The notes under the pieces: generated by a model | Seen by the model: the letters and a program-made list of their open reading frames with translations, nothing else | Databases searched by the model: none | Told to the model about the DNA's origin: nothing | NCBI RefSeq assembly: GCF_006539185.1 | Contig: NZ_BJMN01000050.1 | Span: 1 to 64,000, forward strand | Length of the DNA: 64,000 bases | Reading direction: 5' to 3' | From: Streptomyces gardneri | Lineage (GTDB): Bacteria; Actinomycetota; Actinomycetes; Streptomycetales; Streptomycetaceae | Program-made: the position numbers and the translations under genes | Part shown: positions 38,884-50,474 of the stretch, piece after piece | Numbering within the stretch: position 1 is the first letter of the stretch | Layout: every line of letters begins with the position of its first letter

Positions 38884-40776
38884 TTACACCGCCCTCATCA
38901 GCAGGGTCGCGGCGATCAGCACCGCAGTACCTCCGAACATGGAGACCGCGTACGTGCGGGCGTAGCCGTTCTGGAGCTTGCGCAGTCGGCCGGAGAGTCC
39001 GCCGACGGCGGCCGCGGTGCCGTTGACGACGCCGTCGACCAGGGTGTGGTCGACGTAGACCAGGGAGCGGGTGACGTGCGTCCCGCCGGTGACGAAGACG
39101 GCGTGGTTGAAGTCGTCCTGGAGGAGGTCGCGGCGGGCGGCCCGGGTGAGGAGCGAGCCGCGCGGGGCGACGACCGGGACGGGCCTGCGCCCGTACTGGA
39201 GGTAGGCGAGCCCGACGCCGATCACCATGACGGCGACGGTGGCGGCGGTGACGGCGGCGGCGCTGATGGGCGGGTGGCCGTGCGCGTAGCCGGTGACCGG
39301 CTCCAGCCACTCGACGAACCCGGCGAACTCGAAGTAGGCGCCTGCGGCGACGGAGCCGACGGCCAGCAGGATCATCGGGATCGTCATGGACCTGGGCGAC
39401 TCGTGCGGGTGCGGCGGCTCGCCGTTCTCGTCGTTCTGCCAGCGCTTCTCGCCGAAGAACGTCATGAGCATCACGCGGGTCATGTAGTACGCGGTGATGG
39501 CCGCACCGAGCAGGGTGACCGAGCCGAGGATCCAGCCCTCGGTGCCGCCCTTCGCGAAGGCCGCCTCGATGATCTTGTCCTTGGAGAAGAAGCCGGACAG
39601 ACCGGGGAAGCCGATGATCGCGAGGTAGCCGAGGCCGAAGGTGACGAAGGTGACCGGCATGTACTTCCGCAGGCCGCCGTACTTCCGCATGTCGACCTCG
39701 TCGTTCATGCCGTGCATGACCGAACCGGCACCGAGGAAGAGCCCGGCCTTGAAGAAGCCGTGCGTCACCAGGTGCATGATCGCGAAGACGTAGCCGATGG
39801 GGCCGAGGCCGGCCGCCAGGATCATGTAGCCGATCTGCGACATCGTCGAGCCGGCGAGGGCCTTCTTGATGTCGTCCTTGGCACAACCGACGATCGCACC
39901 GAAGAGGAGCGTGACCGCGCCGACGACGGTGACGACGAGCTGCGCGTCCGGCGCCGCGTTGAAGATGTCGGCGGAGCGGACGATCAGATAGACACCGGCG
40001 GTCACCATCGTGGCCGCGTGGATGAGGGCCGAGACCGGGGTCGGGCCCTCCATCGCGTCCCCGAGCCAGGACTGCAGCGGCACCTGGGCCGACTTGCCGC
40101 AGGCCGCGAGGAGCAGCATCAGGCCGATCGCGGTCAGGGTGCCCTGGGACGCCTCGCCGGTCGATGCCAGGACCGGCCCGAAGGCGAAGGTCCCGAAGGT
40201 GGTGAACATGATCATGATGGCGATCGAGAGGCCCATGTCGCCGACCCGGTTGACCAGGAAGGCCTTCTTCGCGGCGGTGGCCGCGCTGGGCTTGTGCTGC
40301 CAGAAACCGATCAGGAGGTACGAGGCGAGGCCGACGCCCTCCCAGCCGAAGTACAGGAGCAGGTAGTTGTCGGCGAGGACGAGCAGGAGCATCGCCGCGA
40401 CGAAGAGGTTGAGATAGCCGAAGAAGCGGCGGCGGCGCTCGTCGTGCTCCATGTAGCCGATGGAGTAGACGTGGATGAGCGTGCCGACCCCGCTGATCAG
40501 CAGGACGAAGGTCATCGACAGCTGGTCGAGCTGGAAGGCGATGTCCGCCTGGAAGCCCTCCACCGGGATCCAGGTGAACAGCCGCTGGTGCATGGCCCGG
40601 TCGTCGGCGCTCTTGCCGAGCATGTCGGCGAAGAGCGCCAGGCCGATGAAGAACGAGACGGCCGCGAGCAGGGTGCCGAGCCAGTGCCCGGTCCTGTCGA
40701 GGCGCCGTCCGCCGCAGAGCAGGACGGCCGCGCCGAGCAGGGGTACCCCGACGAGCAGCGCAATGAGATTTTCCAC
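38884..40776 (-). CDS. nuoL: NADH-quinone oxidoreductase subunit L
   Basis: 630 residues. Largest antiporter-like subunit, with the C-terminal lateral helix. Marks: YFGWEGVGLASYLLIGFW, KAFLVNRVGDMGLSIAI, KSAQVPLQSWLGDAMEGPTP, HAATMVTAGVYLIVR and KDDIKKALAGSTMSQIGYM. Starts 11 nt after nuoK. Confidence 0.97.
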   Translation of the reverse strand: MENLIALLVGVPLLGAAVLLCGGRRLDRTGHWLGTLLAAVSFFIGLALFADMLGKSADDRAMHQRLFTWIPVEGFQADIAFQLDQLSMTFVLLISGVGTLIHVYSIGYMEHDERRRRFFGYLNLFVAAMLLLVLADNYLLLYFGWEGVGLASYLLIGFWQHKPSAATAAKKAFLVNRVGDMGLSIAIMIMFTTFGTFAFGPVLASTGEASQGTLTAIGLMLLLAACGKSAQVPLQSWLGDAMEGPTPVSALIHAATMVTAGVYLIVRSADIFNAAPDAQLVVTVVGAVTLLFGAIVGCAKDDIKKALAGSTMSQIGYMILAAGLGPIGYVFAIMHLVTHGFFKAGLFLGAGSVMHGMNDEVDMRKYGGLRKYMPVTFVTFGLGYLAIIGFPGLSGFFSKDKIIEAAFAKGGTEGWILGSVTLLGAAITAYYMTRVMLMTFFGEKRWQNDENGEPPHPHESPRSMTIPMILLAVGSVAAGAYFEFAGFVEWLEPVTGYAHGHPPISAAAVTAATVAVMVIGVGLAYLQYGRRPVPVVAPRGSLLTRAARRDLLQDDFNHAVFVTGGTHVTRSLVYVDHTLVDGVVNGTAAAVGGLSGRLRKLQNGYARTYAVSMFGGTAVLIAATLLMRAV

Positions 40777-40787
40777 GGGTCAGCCCC

Positions 40788-41087
40788 TCACAGCTTCATC
40801 AGGCTGGCGTCGTCGACCGAGGCCGAGTGGCGGGCACGGAAGACGGACACGATGATCGCGAGCCCGACGACGACCTCCGCGGCGGCGACGACCATCGTGA
40901 AGAACGCGATGATCTGGCCGTCGAGGTTGCCGTGCATGCGGGAGAAGGTGACGAACGCGAGGTTGCAGGCGTTGAGCATCAGCTCGACGCACATGAAGAC
41001 CACGATCGCGTTGCGCCGGATCAGCACCCCCGCCGCACCGATGGTGAACAGCAGGGCCGCGAGATACAGGTAGTTGACGGGGTTCAC
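40788..41087 (-). CDS. nuoK: NADH-quinone oxidoreductase subunit K
   Basis: 99 residues, three TM helices; the GTG at 41087 overlaps the nuoJ stop (GTGA). The proton-path Glu residues are in VFMCVELMLNACNLAF and VVAAAEVVVGLAI. Normal family length. Confidence 0.96.
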   Translation of the reverse strand: MNPVNYLYLAALLFTIGAAGVLIRRNAIVVFMCVELMLNACNLAFVTFSRMHGNLDGQIIAFFTMVVAAAEVVVGLAIIVSVFRARHSASVDDASLMKL

Positions 41088-41911
41088 CGGGTGGCCTCCT
41101 CTTCGTCCCGGTCCCGGCCGAGCCGCTCCTCGGAGCGCTGCTCCAGGGCCTTGAGGTCGGCGAGCGCCTCGCTGGACACGTCCCGGATCTGACCCCGCTT
41201 GCGCAGGGTCTGCATGACGGTGAGCTCCGACGGGGAACCGTCGGGGAGCAGACCGGCGACGTCCACGGCGTTGTGCCGGGCGTAGACACCGGGCGCGGGC
41301 AGCGGCGGCACGTGCGTGCCCTGGCGTACGCGCTGCTCGGAGAGCTCGCGCTGGGTGCGGGCCCGCTCGGTGCGCTCGCGGTGCGTGAGCACCATCGCGC
41401 CGACGGCCGCCGTGATGAGGAGCGCGCCGGTGATCTCGAAGGCGAAGACGTACTTGGTGAAGATGAGGGCGGCGAGGCCCTCCACGTTTCCGCCGTACGC
41501 CGAGTTGGCCGCGCCGAGGCCGTTGAACTCGGTGAGCGAGGCCTGGCCGATGCCGGCGACCAGCAGGATGCCGAAGCCGAGCCCGCAGGCCGCGGCCCAC
41601 CAGCGCTGGCCCTTGATGGTCTCCTTCAGGGAGTCCGCGGCCGTGACGCCGACCAGCATGACGATGAAGAGGAAGAGCATCATGATCGCGCCGGTGTAGA
41701 CGACGATCTGGACGATGCCGAGGAAGTACGCGCCGTTGGCGAGGTAGAAGACCGCGAGGACGATCATCGTGCCGGCCAGCGACAGCGCGCTGTGCATGGC
41801 CTTCTTCATCAGGATCGTGGCGAGGGCGCCGATGACGGCGACGGTGCCGAGGACCCAGAACTGGAAGGCCTCACCCGAGGACGTCGTGTACGCCGCGAGG
41901 TTGGCGCTCAT
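41084..41911 (-). CDS. nuoJ: NADH-quinone oxidoreductase subunit J
   Basis: 275 residues. Five TM helices in the first about 170 residues (HSALSLAGTMIVLAVFYLAN, IVQIVVYTGAIMMLFLFIV). The following cytoplasmic tail of about 90 residues, charged and Arg/Glu-rich, is longer than in E. coli NuoJ but usual for actinomycetes. 4-nt overlaps with nuoI and nuoK. Confidence 0.96.
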   Translation of the reverse strand: MSANLAAYTTSSGEAFQFWVLGTVAVIGALATILMKKAMHSALSLAGTMIVLAVFYLANGAYFLGIVQIVVYTGAIMMLFLFIVMLVGVTAADSLKETIKGQRWWAAACGLGFGILLVAGIGQASLTEFNGLGAANSAYGGNVEGLAALIFTKYVFAFEITGALLITAAVGAMVLTHRERTERARTQRELSEQRVRQGTHVPPLPAPGVYARHNAVDVAGLLPDGSPSELTVMQTLRKRGQIRDVSSEALADLKALEQRSEERLGRDRDEEEATR

Positions 41912-42486
41912 GCGTCCGCCCCCTCCTGCTCGCCCTGCTCACCCTTGGAGACGGCGACCTGCTGGACGGTCCCGGGGGCGGCCTCGGTGACGAGGCCCCG
42001 GTAGTAGTCCTGCTCGGTCATGCCGGGGAAGATCGCGTGCGGGGAGTCGACCATGGTCTCCTCCAGGCCCGCGAGCAGCTGCTCCTTGGTGTAGATCAGG
42101 TTCTCGCGGGAGGAGTCGGCCAGCTCGAACTCGTTGGTCATCGTCAGCGCGCGCGTGGGGCAGGCCTCGATGCACAGCCCGCAGAGGATGCAGCGGGCGT
42201 AGTTGATCTGGTAGACGCGGCCGTACCGCTCGCCGGGCGAGTAGCGCTCCTCGTCGGTGTTGTCCGCGCCCTCGACGTAGATCGCGTCGGCGGGACAGGC
42301 CCAGGCGCAGAGCTCGCAGCCGACGCACTTCTCCAGGCCGTCGGGGTGACGGTTGAGCTGGTGCCGGCCGTGGAAGCGGGGCGCCGTCGTCTTCTGCTGC
42401 TCCGGGTACTGCTCGGTCAGCCGCTTCTTGAACATGGCCTTGAAGGTCACGCCGAAGCCGGCCACCGGATTCTGGAAGTCAGACAC
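41908..42486 (-). CDS. nuoI: NADH-quinone oxidoreductase subunit I
   Basis: 192 residues from the GTG at 42486 (GGAAAGGAG upstream). Two ferredoxin-type [4Fe-4S] clusters N6a and N6b: CVGCELCAWACP and CILCGLCIEACP. It carries electrons from NuoG to NuoB. The C-terminus has an acidic GEQGEQEGADA tail. It overlaps nuoH by 8 nt. Confidence 0.97.
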   Translation of the reverse strand: MSDFQNPVAGFGVTFKAMFKKRLTEQYPEQQKTTAPRFHGRHQLNRHPDGLEKCVGCELCAWACPADAIYVEGADNTDEERYSPGERYGRVYQINYARCILCGLCIEACPTRALTMTNEFELADSSRENLIYTKEQLLAGLEETMVDSPHAIFPGMTEQDYYRGLVTEAAPGTVQQVAVSKGEQGEQEGADA

Positions 42487-43840
42487 CGTCCGTCTCCTTT
42501 CCCTCACTCGCAGTAGCAGTATCGGAGGCGCCACTGACAACGAGGTCCTTGTCGCGCCGCGGCCTGCGCCGGGGCACGGGCGGCAGGGACTGTCCGGGCT
42601 TGGGCGGTACGGGGAAGCCTCCGGCCATCGGGTCGAAGACGCGCTCCTTCTCGGGCGCCGCCGCCTGCGCCTTCGCCTTCCTGTCGCGGAACGTGTCGAA
42701 GAGGAAGGAGAGCAGCAGCAGTCCGAGGACGGCCCCGGCCACGTACAGGACGATGTTGCTGAACGCGATGTTCTCGTTCCGCAGGGCCCGGACGGTGGCG
42801 ACGAGCATGAGCCAGACCACGGAGACCGGGATGAGGACCTTCCACCCGAGCTTCATCAGCTGGTCGTAGCGGACGCGGGGCAGGGTGCCGCGGAGCCAGA
42901 TGAAGAAGAAGAGGAGCAGCTGCACCTTGACGATGAACCAGAGCATCGGCCACCAGCCGTGGTTCGCGCCCTCCCAGAAGGTGGAGATCGGGTACGGGGC
43001 CCGCCAGCCGCCCAGGAAGAGCGTCACCGACACGGCCGAGACCGTCACCATGTTCACGTACTCGGCGAGCATGAACAGCGCGAACTTGATGGACGAGTAC
43101 TCGGTGTTGAAGCCGCCGACGAGGTCGCCCTCGGACTCCGGCATGTCGAAGGGGGCGCGGTTGGTCTCGCCGACCATCGTGACGATGTAGATGATGAACG
43201 ACACCGGCAGCAGGATCACGAACCAGCGGTCCGCCTGCGCCTCGACGATCGCCGAGGTCGACATCGACCCGGAGTAGAGGAAGACGGAGGCGAAGGCCGC
43301 GCCCATGGCGATCTCGTACGAGATCATCTGGGCGCAGGAGCGCAGACCGCCGAGCAGGGGGTACGTGGAGCCGGAGGACCAGCCCGCGAGGACGATGCCG
43401 TAGATGCCGACGGAGGCGACCGCGAGGACGTACAGCATCGCGATCGGCAGGTCGGTGAGCTGCATCGTCGTGCGCTGGCCGAAGATCGACACCTCGTTGC
43501 CTGCGGGCCCGAAGGGGATCACGGCGATCGCCATGAAGGCCGGGATCGCGGCGATGATCGGGGCGAGGACGTAGACGACCTTGTCGGCCTTCTTGACGAT
43601 CACGTCCTCCTTCAGCATCAGCTTGACGCCGTCCGCGAGGGACTGGAGGAGGCCCCAGGGGCCGTGCCGGTTGGGGCCGACGCGCAGCTGCATCCAGGCG
43701 ACGACCTTGCGCTCCCACACGATGGAGAAGAGCACGGTGACCATCAGGAAGGCGAAGCAGAAGACGGCCTTGATCGCGACGAGCCACCAGGGGTCCGTGC
43801 CGAACATGGACAGGTCTTCGGCGGCGAGGAGGGTGTTCAT
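42479..43840 (-). CDS. nuoH: NADH-quinone oxidoreductase subunit H
   Basis: 453 residues, about 8 TM helices; forms the quinone chamber and the joint with the peripheral arm. Marks: ERKVVAWMQLRVGPNRHGPWG, ADGVKLMLKEDV, VGETNRAPFDMPESEGDLVGG (quinone-site loop) and RGTLPRVRYDQLMKLGW. The C-terminal extension of about 90 charged, Pro-rich residues exceeds the E. coli length (325) but is common in this group. Confidence 0.97.
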   Translation of the reverse strand: MNTLLAAEDLSMFGTDPWWLVAIKAVFCFAFLMVTVLFSIVWERKVVAWMQLRVGPNRHGPWGLLQSLADGVKLMLKEDVIVKKADKVVYVLAPIIAAIPAFMAIAVIPFGPAGNEVSIFGQRTTMQLTDLPIAMLYVLAVASVGIYGIVLAGWSSGSTYPLLGGLRSCAQMISYEIAMGAAFASVFLYSGSMSTSAIVEAQADRWFVILLPVSFIIYIVTMVGETNRAPFDMPESEGDLVGGFNTEYSSIKFALFMLAEYVNMVTVSAVSVTLFLGGWRAPYPISTFWEGANHGWWPMLWFIVKVQLLLFFFIWLRGTLPRVRYDQLMKLGWKVLIPVSVVWLMLVATVRALRNENIAFSNIVLYVAGAVLGLLLLSFLFDTFRDRKAKAQAAAPEKERVFDPMAGGFPVPPKPGQSLPPVPRRRPRRDKDLVVSGASDTATASEGKETDGV

Positions 43841-46316
43841 GCCTGGACCTCCGTCGGGGTGGCCGGGCCGATGCGGACGAGGTCGCCGGGGTGGGCGCCG
43901 GTGGCGGAGTAGACGCCGGTGCCGGCCGAGTTCAGCGGGAGCCAGACCACGCGGTCGGGCATCTCGGTGACCTGGAGCGGGAAGGCGACCGAGCCGGCCG
44001 GGCCGGTGACCTCCAGGGTGTCGCCGTCCTTGACGCCGGTGTCGGCGGCGGTGGCGGCGGAGAGCCGGGCGACGGCCGCGTGGCGGGTGCCGGCCAGGGC
44101 GGTGTCGCCCTCCTGGAGACGGCCGAGGTCGAGGAGCAGCCGGTGTCCGGCGAGGACGGCCTCGCCGTCGCCGGGCCGGGGCGCGGCCTGGCCGGGCTCG
44201 GCGGGCTCGGAGGCCCGCTCCTCGGTCCAGCGGCCGAGCCGGTCCAGCTCCCGTCGTGCGGACCGCAGGTCGGGCAGGGCCAGGTGGGCGTCCATGGCGT
44301 CGGCGAGCATGTGGAGCACGCGTGCGTCGGACGGGGCGAGCGGCCTGGTCATCTGCTCGGGCTTGAGCGCGGCCTCGAAGAGGCGTGCCCTGCCTTCCCA
44401 GTTGAGGAAGGTGCCGGGCTTCTCGGCGACGGCGGCGACCGGGAGGACGACGTCGGCGCGGTCGGTGACCTCGCCGGGCCGCAGCTCCAGGGAGACCACG
44501 AAGGCCGCGTCGAGGGCCTCACGCGCGCGTGCCGGGTCGGGCAGGTCGACGACGTCGACACCGGCGACGAGCAGGGCGGCGAGTTCGCCGGTGGCCGCGG
44601 CCTCCAGGATCTGACCGGTGTCGCGGCCGTAGCGGTGCGGGAGTTCGCGGACGCCCCAGGCGGCGGCGACCTCCTCCCGCGCGCGCGGGTCGGTCGCGGG
44701 CCGGCCGCCGGGCAGCAGCGTCGGGATCGCGCCCGCCTCCACCGCGCCGCGCTCGCCGGAACGGCGCGGGATCCAGACGAGCCGGGCGCCGGTGGCGGCC
44801 GAGGCGCGCAGGGCGGCGGTGAGCGCGCCGGGCACGCCCGCGAGGCGCTCGCCGACGGCGATGACGGAGCCTTCCCGGCGGAGGGCCTCGGCGGCGGCGA
44901 GTCCGTCGCCTTCGAGGCCGACCCGGGAGGTGAGGGCGTCGAGCCACTCGGTCTCGGTGCCGGGCGCGGCCGGCAGCAGGGTGCCGCCCGCCTTCTCCAG
45001 GCCGCGGGTCGCGAAGGCGGCGATCGCGTACGTCTTCTGGCCGTGCTTGCGCCAGGCCTTGCGGAGCCGCAGGAAGACGCCGGGGGCCTCCTCCTCGGAC
45101 TCCAGGCCGACGAGGAGAACGGCCGGCGCCGCTTCGAGCGAGGTGTACGTGACACCCGTACCGTCCAGGTCGCGTCCGCGTCCGGCGACGGCGGAGGCCA
45201 GGAAGTCGGCCTCCTCGCCGGAGTGGACGCGGGCCCGGAAGTCGATGTCGTTGGTGTCGAGGGCGACCCGGGCGAACTTGGCGTACGCGTAGGAGTCCTC
45301 GACGGTCAGCCGGCCGCCGGCGAGGACGCCGGTGCGGCCGCGGACGAGCCCGCGGGCGGCGGCCTCCAGGGCCTCCGGCCAGGACGCCGCTTCGAGCTCA
45401 CCGGTCTCGTTGTTGCGGACGAGGGGGGTGGTGAGCCGGTCGCGCTGCTGCGCGTACCGGAAACCGAAGCGGCCCTTGTCGCAGATCCACTCCTCGTTGA
45501 CCTCGGGGTCCTCGGCGGCGAGCTTCCGCATGACCTTGCCGCGCCGGTGGTCGGTGCGGGTGGCGCAGCCGCCGGCGCACTGCTCGCAGACCGACGGCGA
45601 GGAGACCAGGTCGAAGGGGCGGGAGCGGAAGCGGTAGGCGGCCGAGGTGAGGGCGCCGACCGGGCAGATCTGGATGGTGTTGCCGGAGAAGTACGACTCG
45701 AAGGGGTCGCCCTCGCCGGTGCCGACCTGCTGGAGCGCGCCGCGCTCGATCAGCTCGATCATCGGGTCGCCCGCGACCTGGTTGGAGAAGCGGGTGCAGC
45801 GGGCGCAGAGCACGCAGCGCTCGCGGTCGAGCAGCACCTGCGTGGAGATGTTGACCGGCTTCTCGTAGGTCCGCTTGTGGCCGTCGAAGCGGGACTCCGA
45901 CTGGCCGTGGGACATGGCCTGGTTCTGCAGGGGGCACTCGCCGCCCTTGTCGCAGACCGGGCAGTCCAGCGGGTGGTTGATGAGCAGCAGCTCCATCACG
46001 CCGTGCTGGGCCTTCTCGGCCACGGGCGAGGTGAGCTGCGACTTGACCACCATGCCGTCGGTGCAGGTGATGGTGCAGGAGGCCATGGGCTTGCGCTGGC
46101 CCTCGACCTCGACGATGCACTGGCGGCAGGCGCCGGCGGGGTCGAGGAGCGGGTGGTCGCAGAAGCGCGGGATCTCGATGCCGAGCTGCTCGGCGGCGCG
46201 GATGACCAGCGTCCCCTTGGGGACGGAGATCTCGATGCCGTCGATGGTCAGCGTGACGAGGTCCTGGGGCGGGAGCGCCGCCTCGCCGCCCCCGGAGGGG
46301 GCAGACGTGGTGACTG

Positions 46317-46320
<4 letters not shown>
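43837..46320 (-). CDS. nuoG: NADH-quinone oxidoreductase subunit G
   Basis: 827 residues, ATG at 46320. N-terminal [2Fe-2S] N1b (CDHPLLDPAGACRQC with CDKGGECPLQ region), then N4/N5 (CPVCDKGGEC, CVLCARCTRF) and the extra N7 pattern CEQCAGGC ... WICDKG that many complex I enzymes lack. The C-terminal molybdopterin-oxidoreductase-like domain has no Mo site and is structural. 4-nt overlaps at both ends. Confidence 0.96.
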
Positions 46321-47677
<1,357 letters not shown>

Positions 47678-47678
<1 letters not shown>

Positions 47679-48427
47679 CACTCCCCCTCCTGACGGGTTG
47701 CCTCACCGCGCGGGTGGACGATTCGGTGGTGGGGCGCCTCGCCCTTGGCCAGGCGCAGTCCGACGAGGGAGGCGGGGCCCGCTCCGCCGGTGGCCTCGAC
47801 GGCGCCGGGGCGCTCGTCGGGGAAGCCGGCGAGGATGCGGGCGGTCTCCTTGAAGGTGCAGAGGGGGGCGCCGCGGGTGGGTTCGACGGTCCGTCCGGCC
47901 CGCAGGTCGTCCACCATCCTCTTGGCGGACTCCGGGGTCTGGTTGTCGAAGAACTCCCAGTTGACCATCACGACGGGTGCGAAGTCGCAGGCCGCGTTGC
48001 ACTCGATGTGTTCAAGGGTGATCTTGCCGTCGGCAGTCGTGTCGTCGGCTCCGTTGTTTCCGACGCCGAGGTGCTGCTTGAGCTCCTCGAAGATGGCGTC
48101 GCCGCCCATGACGGCGCAGAGCGTGTTCGTACAGACGCCGACCTGGTAGTCGCCGGAGGGCTTGCGCCGGTACATCGTGTAGAAGGTGGCGACGGCGGTG
48201 ACCTCGGCGGTGGTCAGGCCGAGGAGTTCGGCGCAGAACCGCATGCCGGTACGGGTCACATGGCCCTCCTCCGACTGCACGAGGTGCAGCATCGGCAGGA
48301 GCGCGGAGCGGGAGTCCGGGTAGCGGGCGATGATCGCCCGCGCGTCCTCCTCCAGGCGCGCGTGGACCTCGGCCGGGTACTCGGGGGCGGGCAGCTGGGG
48401 CATCCCCAGGCTGACGTTCTCCGTCAT
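47678..48427 (-). CDS. nuoE: NADH-quinone oxidoreductase subunit E
   Basis: 249 residues. Thioredoxin-like [2Fe-2S] N1a subunit with ligands in VGVCTNTLC and IECNAACDFAP. The last about 60 residues (Gly/Ala/Pro/Arg-rich, ending RGEATRQEGE) extend past the E. coli form (166 residues). ATG at 48427 overlaps the nuoD stop by 4 nt. Confidence 0.96.
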
Positions 48428-49746
48428 CGGTCGACGCCTCCCATCACGGGGTCGATGGAGGCGACGGCGACGATGACGTCGGCGACCTGGCCGCCCTCGC
48501 ACATCGCGGCCATGGCCTGGAGGTTGGTGAAGGACGGGTCGCGGAAGTGGACCCGGAAGGGGCGGGTGCCGCCGTCGGAGACGACGTGCACGCCGAGCTC
48601 GCCCTTGGGCGACTCGACGGCCGCGTAGGCCTGCCCGGCGGGGACCCGGAAGCCCTCGGTGACCAGCTTGAAGTGGTGGATCAGGGCCTCCATGGAGGTG
48701 CCCATGATCTTCTTGATGTGGTCGAGGGAGTTGCCGAGGCCGTCGGGGCCGAGCGCGAGCTGCGCGGGCCAGGCGATCTTCTTGTCGCCGACCATGACCG
48801 GTCCCGGGGCGAGGCGGTCGAGGCACTGCTCGACGATCCGGAGCGACTGCCGCATCTCCTCCAGGCGGACGAGGAAGCGTCCGTAGGAGTCGCAGGTGTC
48901 GGCGGTCGGGACGTCGAACTCGTAGTTCTCGTAGCCGCAGTACGGGTCCGTCTTGCGCAGGTCGTGCGGGAGGCCCGCGGAGCGCAGGATCGGTCCGGTG
49001 GCGCCGAGGGCCATGCAGCCGGTGAGGTCGAGGTAGCCGACGTCCTGCATGCGGGCCTTGAAGATGGGGTTGCCGGTGGCGAGCTTGTCGTACTCCGGCA
49101 GGTTCTTCTTCATGGTCTTCACGAACTCGCGGACGGCGTCGACGGCGCCGGGCGGCAGGTCCTGGGCGAGGCCGCCGGGGCGGATGAACGCGTGGTTCAT
49201 GCGCAGGCCGGTGATCAGCTCGTACAGGTCCAGGATCATCTCGCGGTCCCGGAAGCCGTAGATCATGATCGTGGTGGCGCCGAGCTCCATGCCGCCGGTG
49301 GCGATGCACACCAGGTGGGAGGAGAGCCGGTTGAGCTCCATGAGCAGGACGCGGATGACGCTGGCGCGGTCCGGGATCTGCTCGGTGATGCCGAGGAGCT
49401 TCTCCACGCCGAGGCAGTACGCCGTCTCGTTGTAGAACGAGGTGAGGTAGTCCATGCGCGTGACGAAGGTGGTGCCCTGCGTCCAGGTCCGGTACTCGAG
49501 GTTCTTCTCGATGCCGGTGTGGAGGTAGCCGATGCCGCAGCGGGCCTCGGTGACGGTCTCGCCGTCGATCTCCAGGATGAGCCGGAGCACGCCGTGGGTG
49601 GACGGGTGCTGCGGGCCCATGTTGACGATGATGCGTTCGTCGTCGGCCTTGGCGGCGGACTGGACGACCTCTTCCCAGTCGCCGCCGGTCACCGTGTAGA
49701 CGGCGCCTTCTGTCGTCTCCCGGGGGGAGGCGGACGGGGTGTTCAC
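48424..49746 (-). CDS. nuoD: NADH-quinone oxidoreductase subunit D
   Basis: 440 residues; GTG start overlaps nuoC (4 nt). 49-kDa subunit at the quinone site, related to NiFe hydrogenase large subunits. Marks: NMGPQHPSTHGVLRL (with the quinone-site His), YLHTGIEKNLEYRTW, RVLLMELNRLSSHLV and the C-terminal DPVMGGVDR. NuoC and NuoD are separate here, unlike the E. coli fusion. Confidence 0.97.
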   Translation of the reverse strand: MNTPSASPRETTEGAVYTVTGGDWEEVVQSAAKADDERIIVNMGPQHPSTHGVLRLILEIDGETVTEARCGIGYLHTGIEKNLEYRTWTQGTTFVTRMDYLTSFYNETAYCLGVEKLLGITEQIPDRASVIRVLLMELNRLSSHLVCIATGGMELGATTIMIYGFRDREMILDLYELITGLRMNHAFIRPGGLAQDLPPGAVDAVREFVKTMKKNLPEYDKLATGNPIFKARMQDVGYLDLTGCMALGATGPILRSAGLPHDLRKTDPYCGYENYEFDVPTADTCDSYGRFLVRLEEMRQSLRIVEQCLDRLAPGPVMVGDKKIAWPAQLALGPDGLGNSLDHIKKIMGTSMEALIHHFKLVTEGFRVPAGQAYAAVESPKGELGVHVVSDGGTRPFRVHFRDPSFTNLQAMAAMCEGGQVADVIVAVASIDPVMGGVDR

Positions 49747-50474
49747 GAGTACGACCTCCGCTGGTCCGGAGCCGGGATCTGGGCGCCCTTGTACTCGATG
49801 GCGATGCCACCGAGGGGGTAGTCCTTGCGCTGCGGGTGGCCCTGCCAGTCGTCCGGCATCATGATCCGGGTGAGGGCGGGGTGACCGTCGAAGACGATGC
49901 CGAAGAAGTCGTACGCCTCGCGCTCGTGCCAGTCGTTCGTCGGGTAGACGGCGACGAGGGACGGGATGCGCGGGTCGGCGTCGGGCGCCGAGACCTCCAG
50001 GCGGATCAGCCTGCCGTGGGTGAGCGAGCGCAGGTGGTAGACGGCGTGCAGCTCGCGGCCCTTGTCCCCCGGGTAGTGGACGCCGGAGACGCCGGTGCAG
50101 AGCTCGAAGCGGAGCGCCGGGTCGTCGCGGAGCGTGCGGGCGACGCGGACGAGGTGCTCGCGCTCGATGTGGAAGGTGAGCTCGTCGCGGTCGACGACCG
50201 TCTTCTCGATGGCTTTGGCGGGGAGCAGTCCCTGCTCCTCCAGTGCGCCTTCGAGTTCGTCGGCGACCTCGTCGAACCAGCCGCCGTACGGGCGGTTGGC
50301 CGGGCCGGGGAGGCGGATCGAGCGGACGAGGCCGCTGTAGCCGGACGTGTCGCCGCCGTTGTTGGCGCCGAACATGCCACGCTGGAGGCGTACCTCCTCG
50401 CCGTGCTCCCCGCGCTGGCCCGGCAGGTTCTGCTCGCTCAGCTCCTTCTCGGGGTTGGGTGTCTCGTCACTCAC
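49743..50474 (-). CDS. nuoC: NADH-quinone oxidoreductase subunit C
   Basis: 243 residues from the GTG at 50474, which overlaps the nuoB stop (GTGA). 30-kDa domain with YPTNDWHEREAYDFFGIVF, then DDWQGHPQRKDYPLGG. An N-terminal extension of about 70 residues precedes the domain (Gly/Asn-rich MFGANNGGDTSGYSG). It lacks the repeat tail of the NuoC2 paralog at the left edge. Confidence 0.96.
   Translation of the reverse strand: MSDETPNPEKELSEQNLPGQRGEHGEEVRLQRGMFGANNGGDTSGYSGLVRSIRLPGPANRPYGGWFDEVADELEGALEEQGLLPAKAIEKTVVDRDELTFHIEREHLVRVARTLRDDPALRFELCTGVSGVHYPGDKGRELHAVYHLRSLTHGRLIRLEVSAPDADPRIPSLVAVYPTNDWHEREAYDFFGIVFDGHPALTRIMMPDDWQGHPQRKDYPLGGIAIEYKGAQIPAPDQRRSYS

Noticed and set aside
37298..39886. 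An 862-codon reading that merges nuoM with upstream sequence
   Set aside because: Only the last 526 codons encode NuoM; the extra N-terminal part is out-of-frame nuoL.
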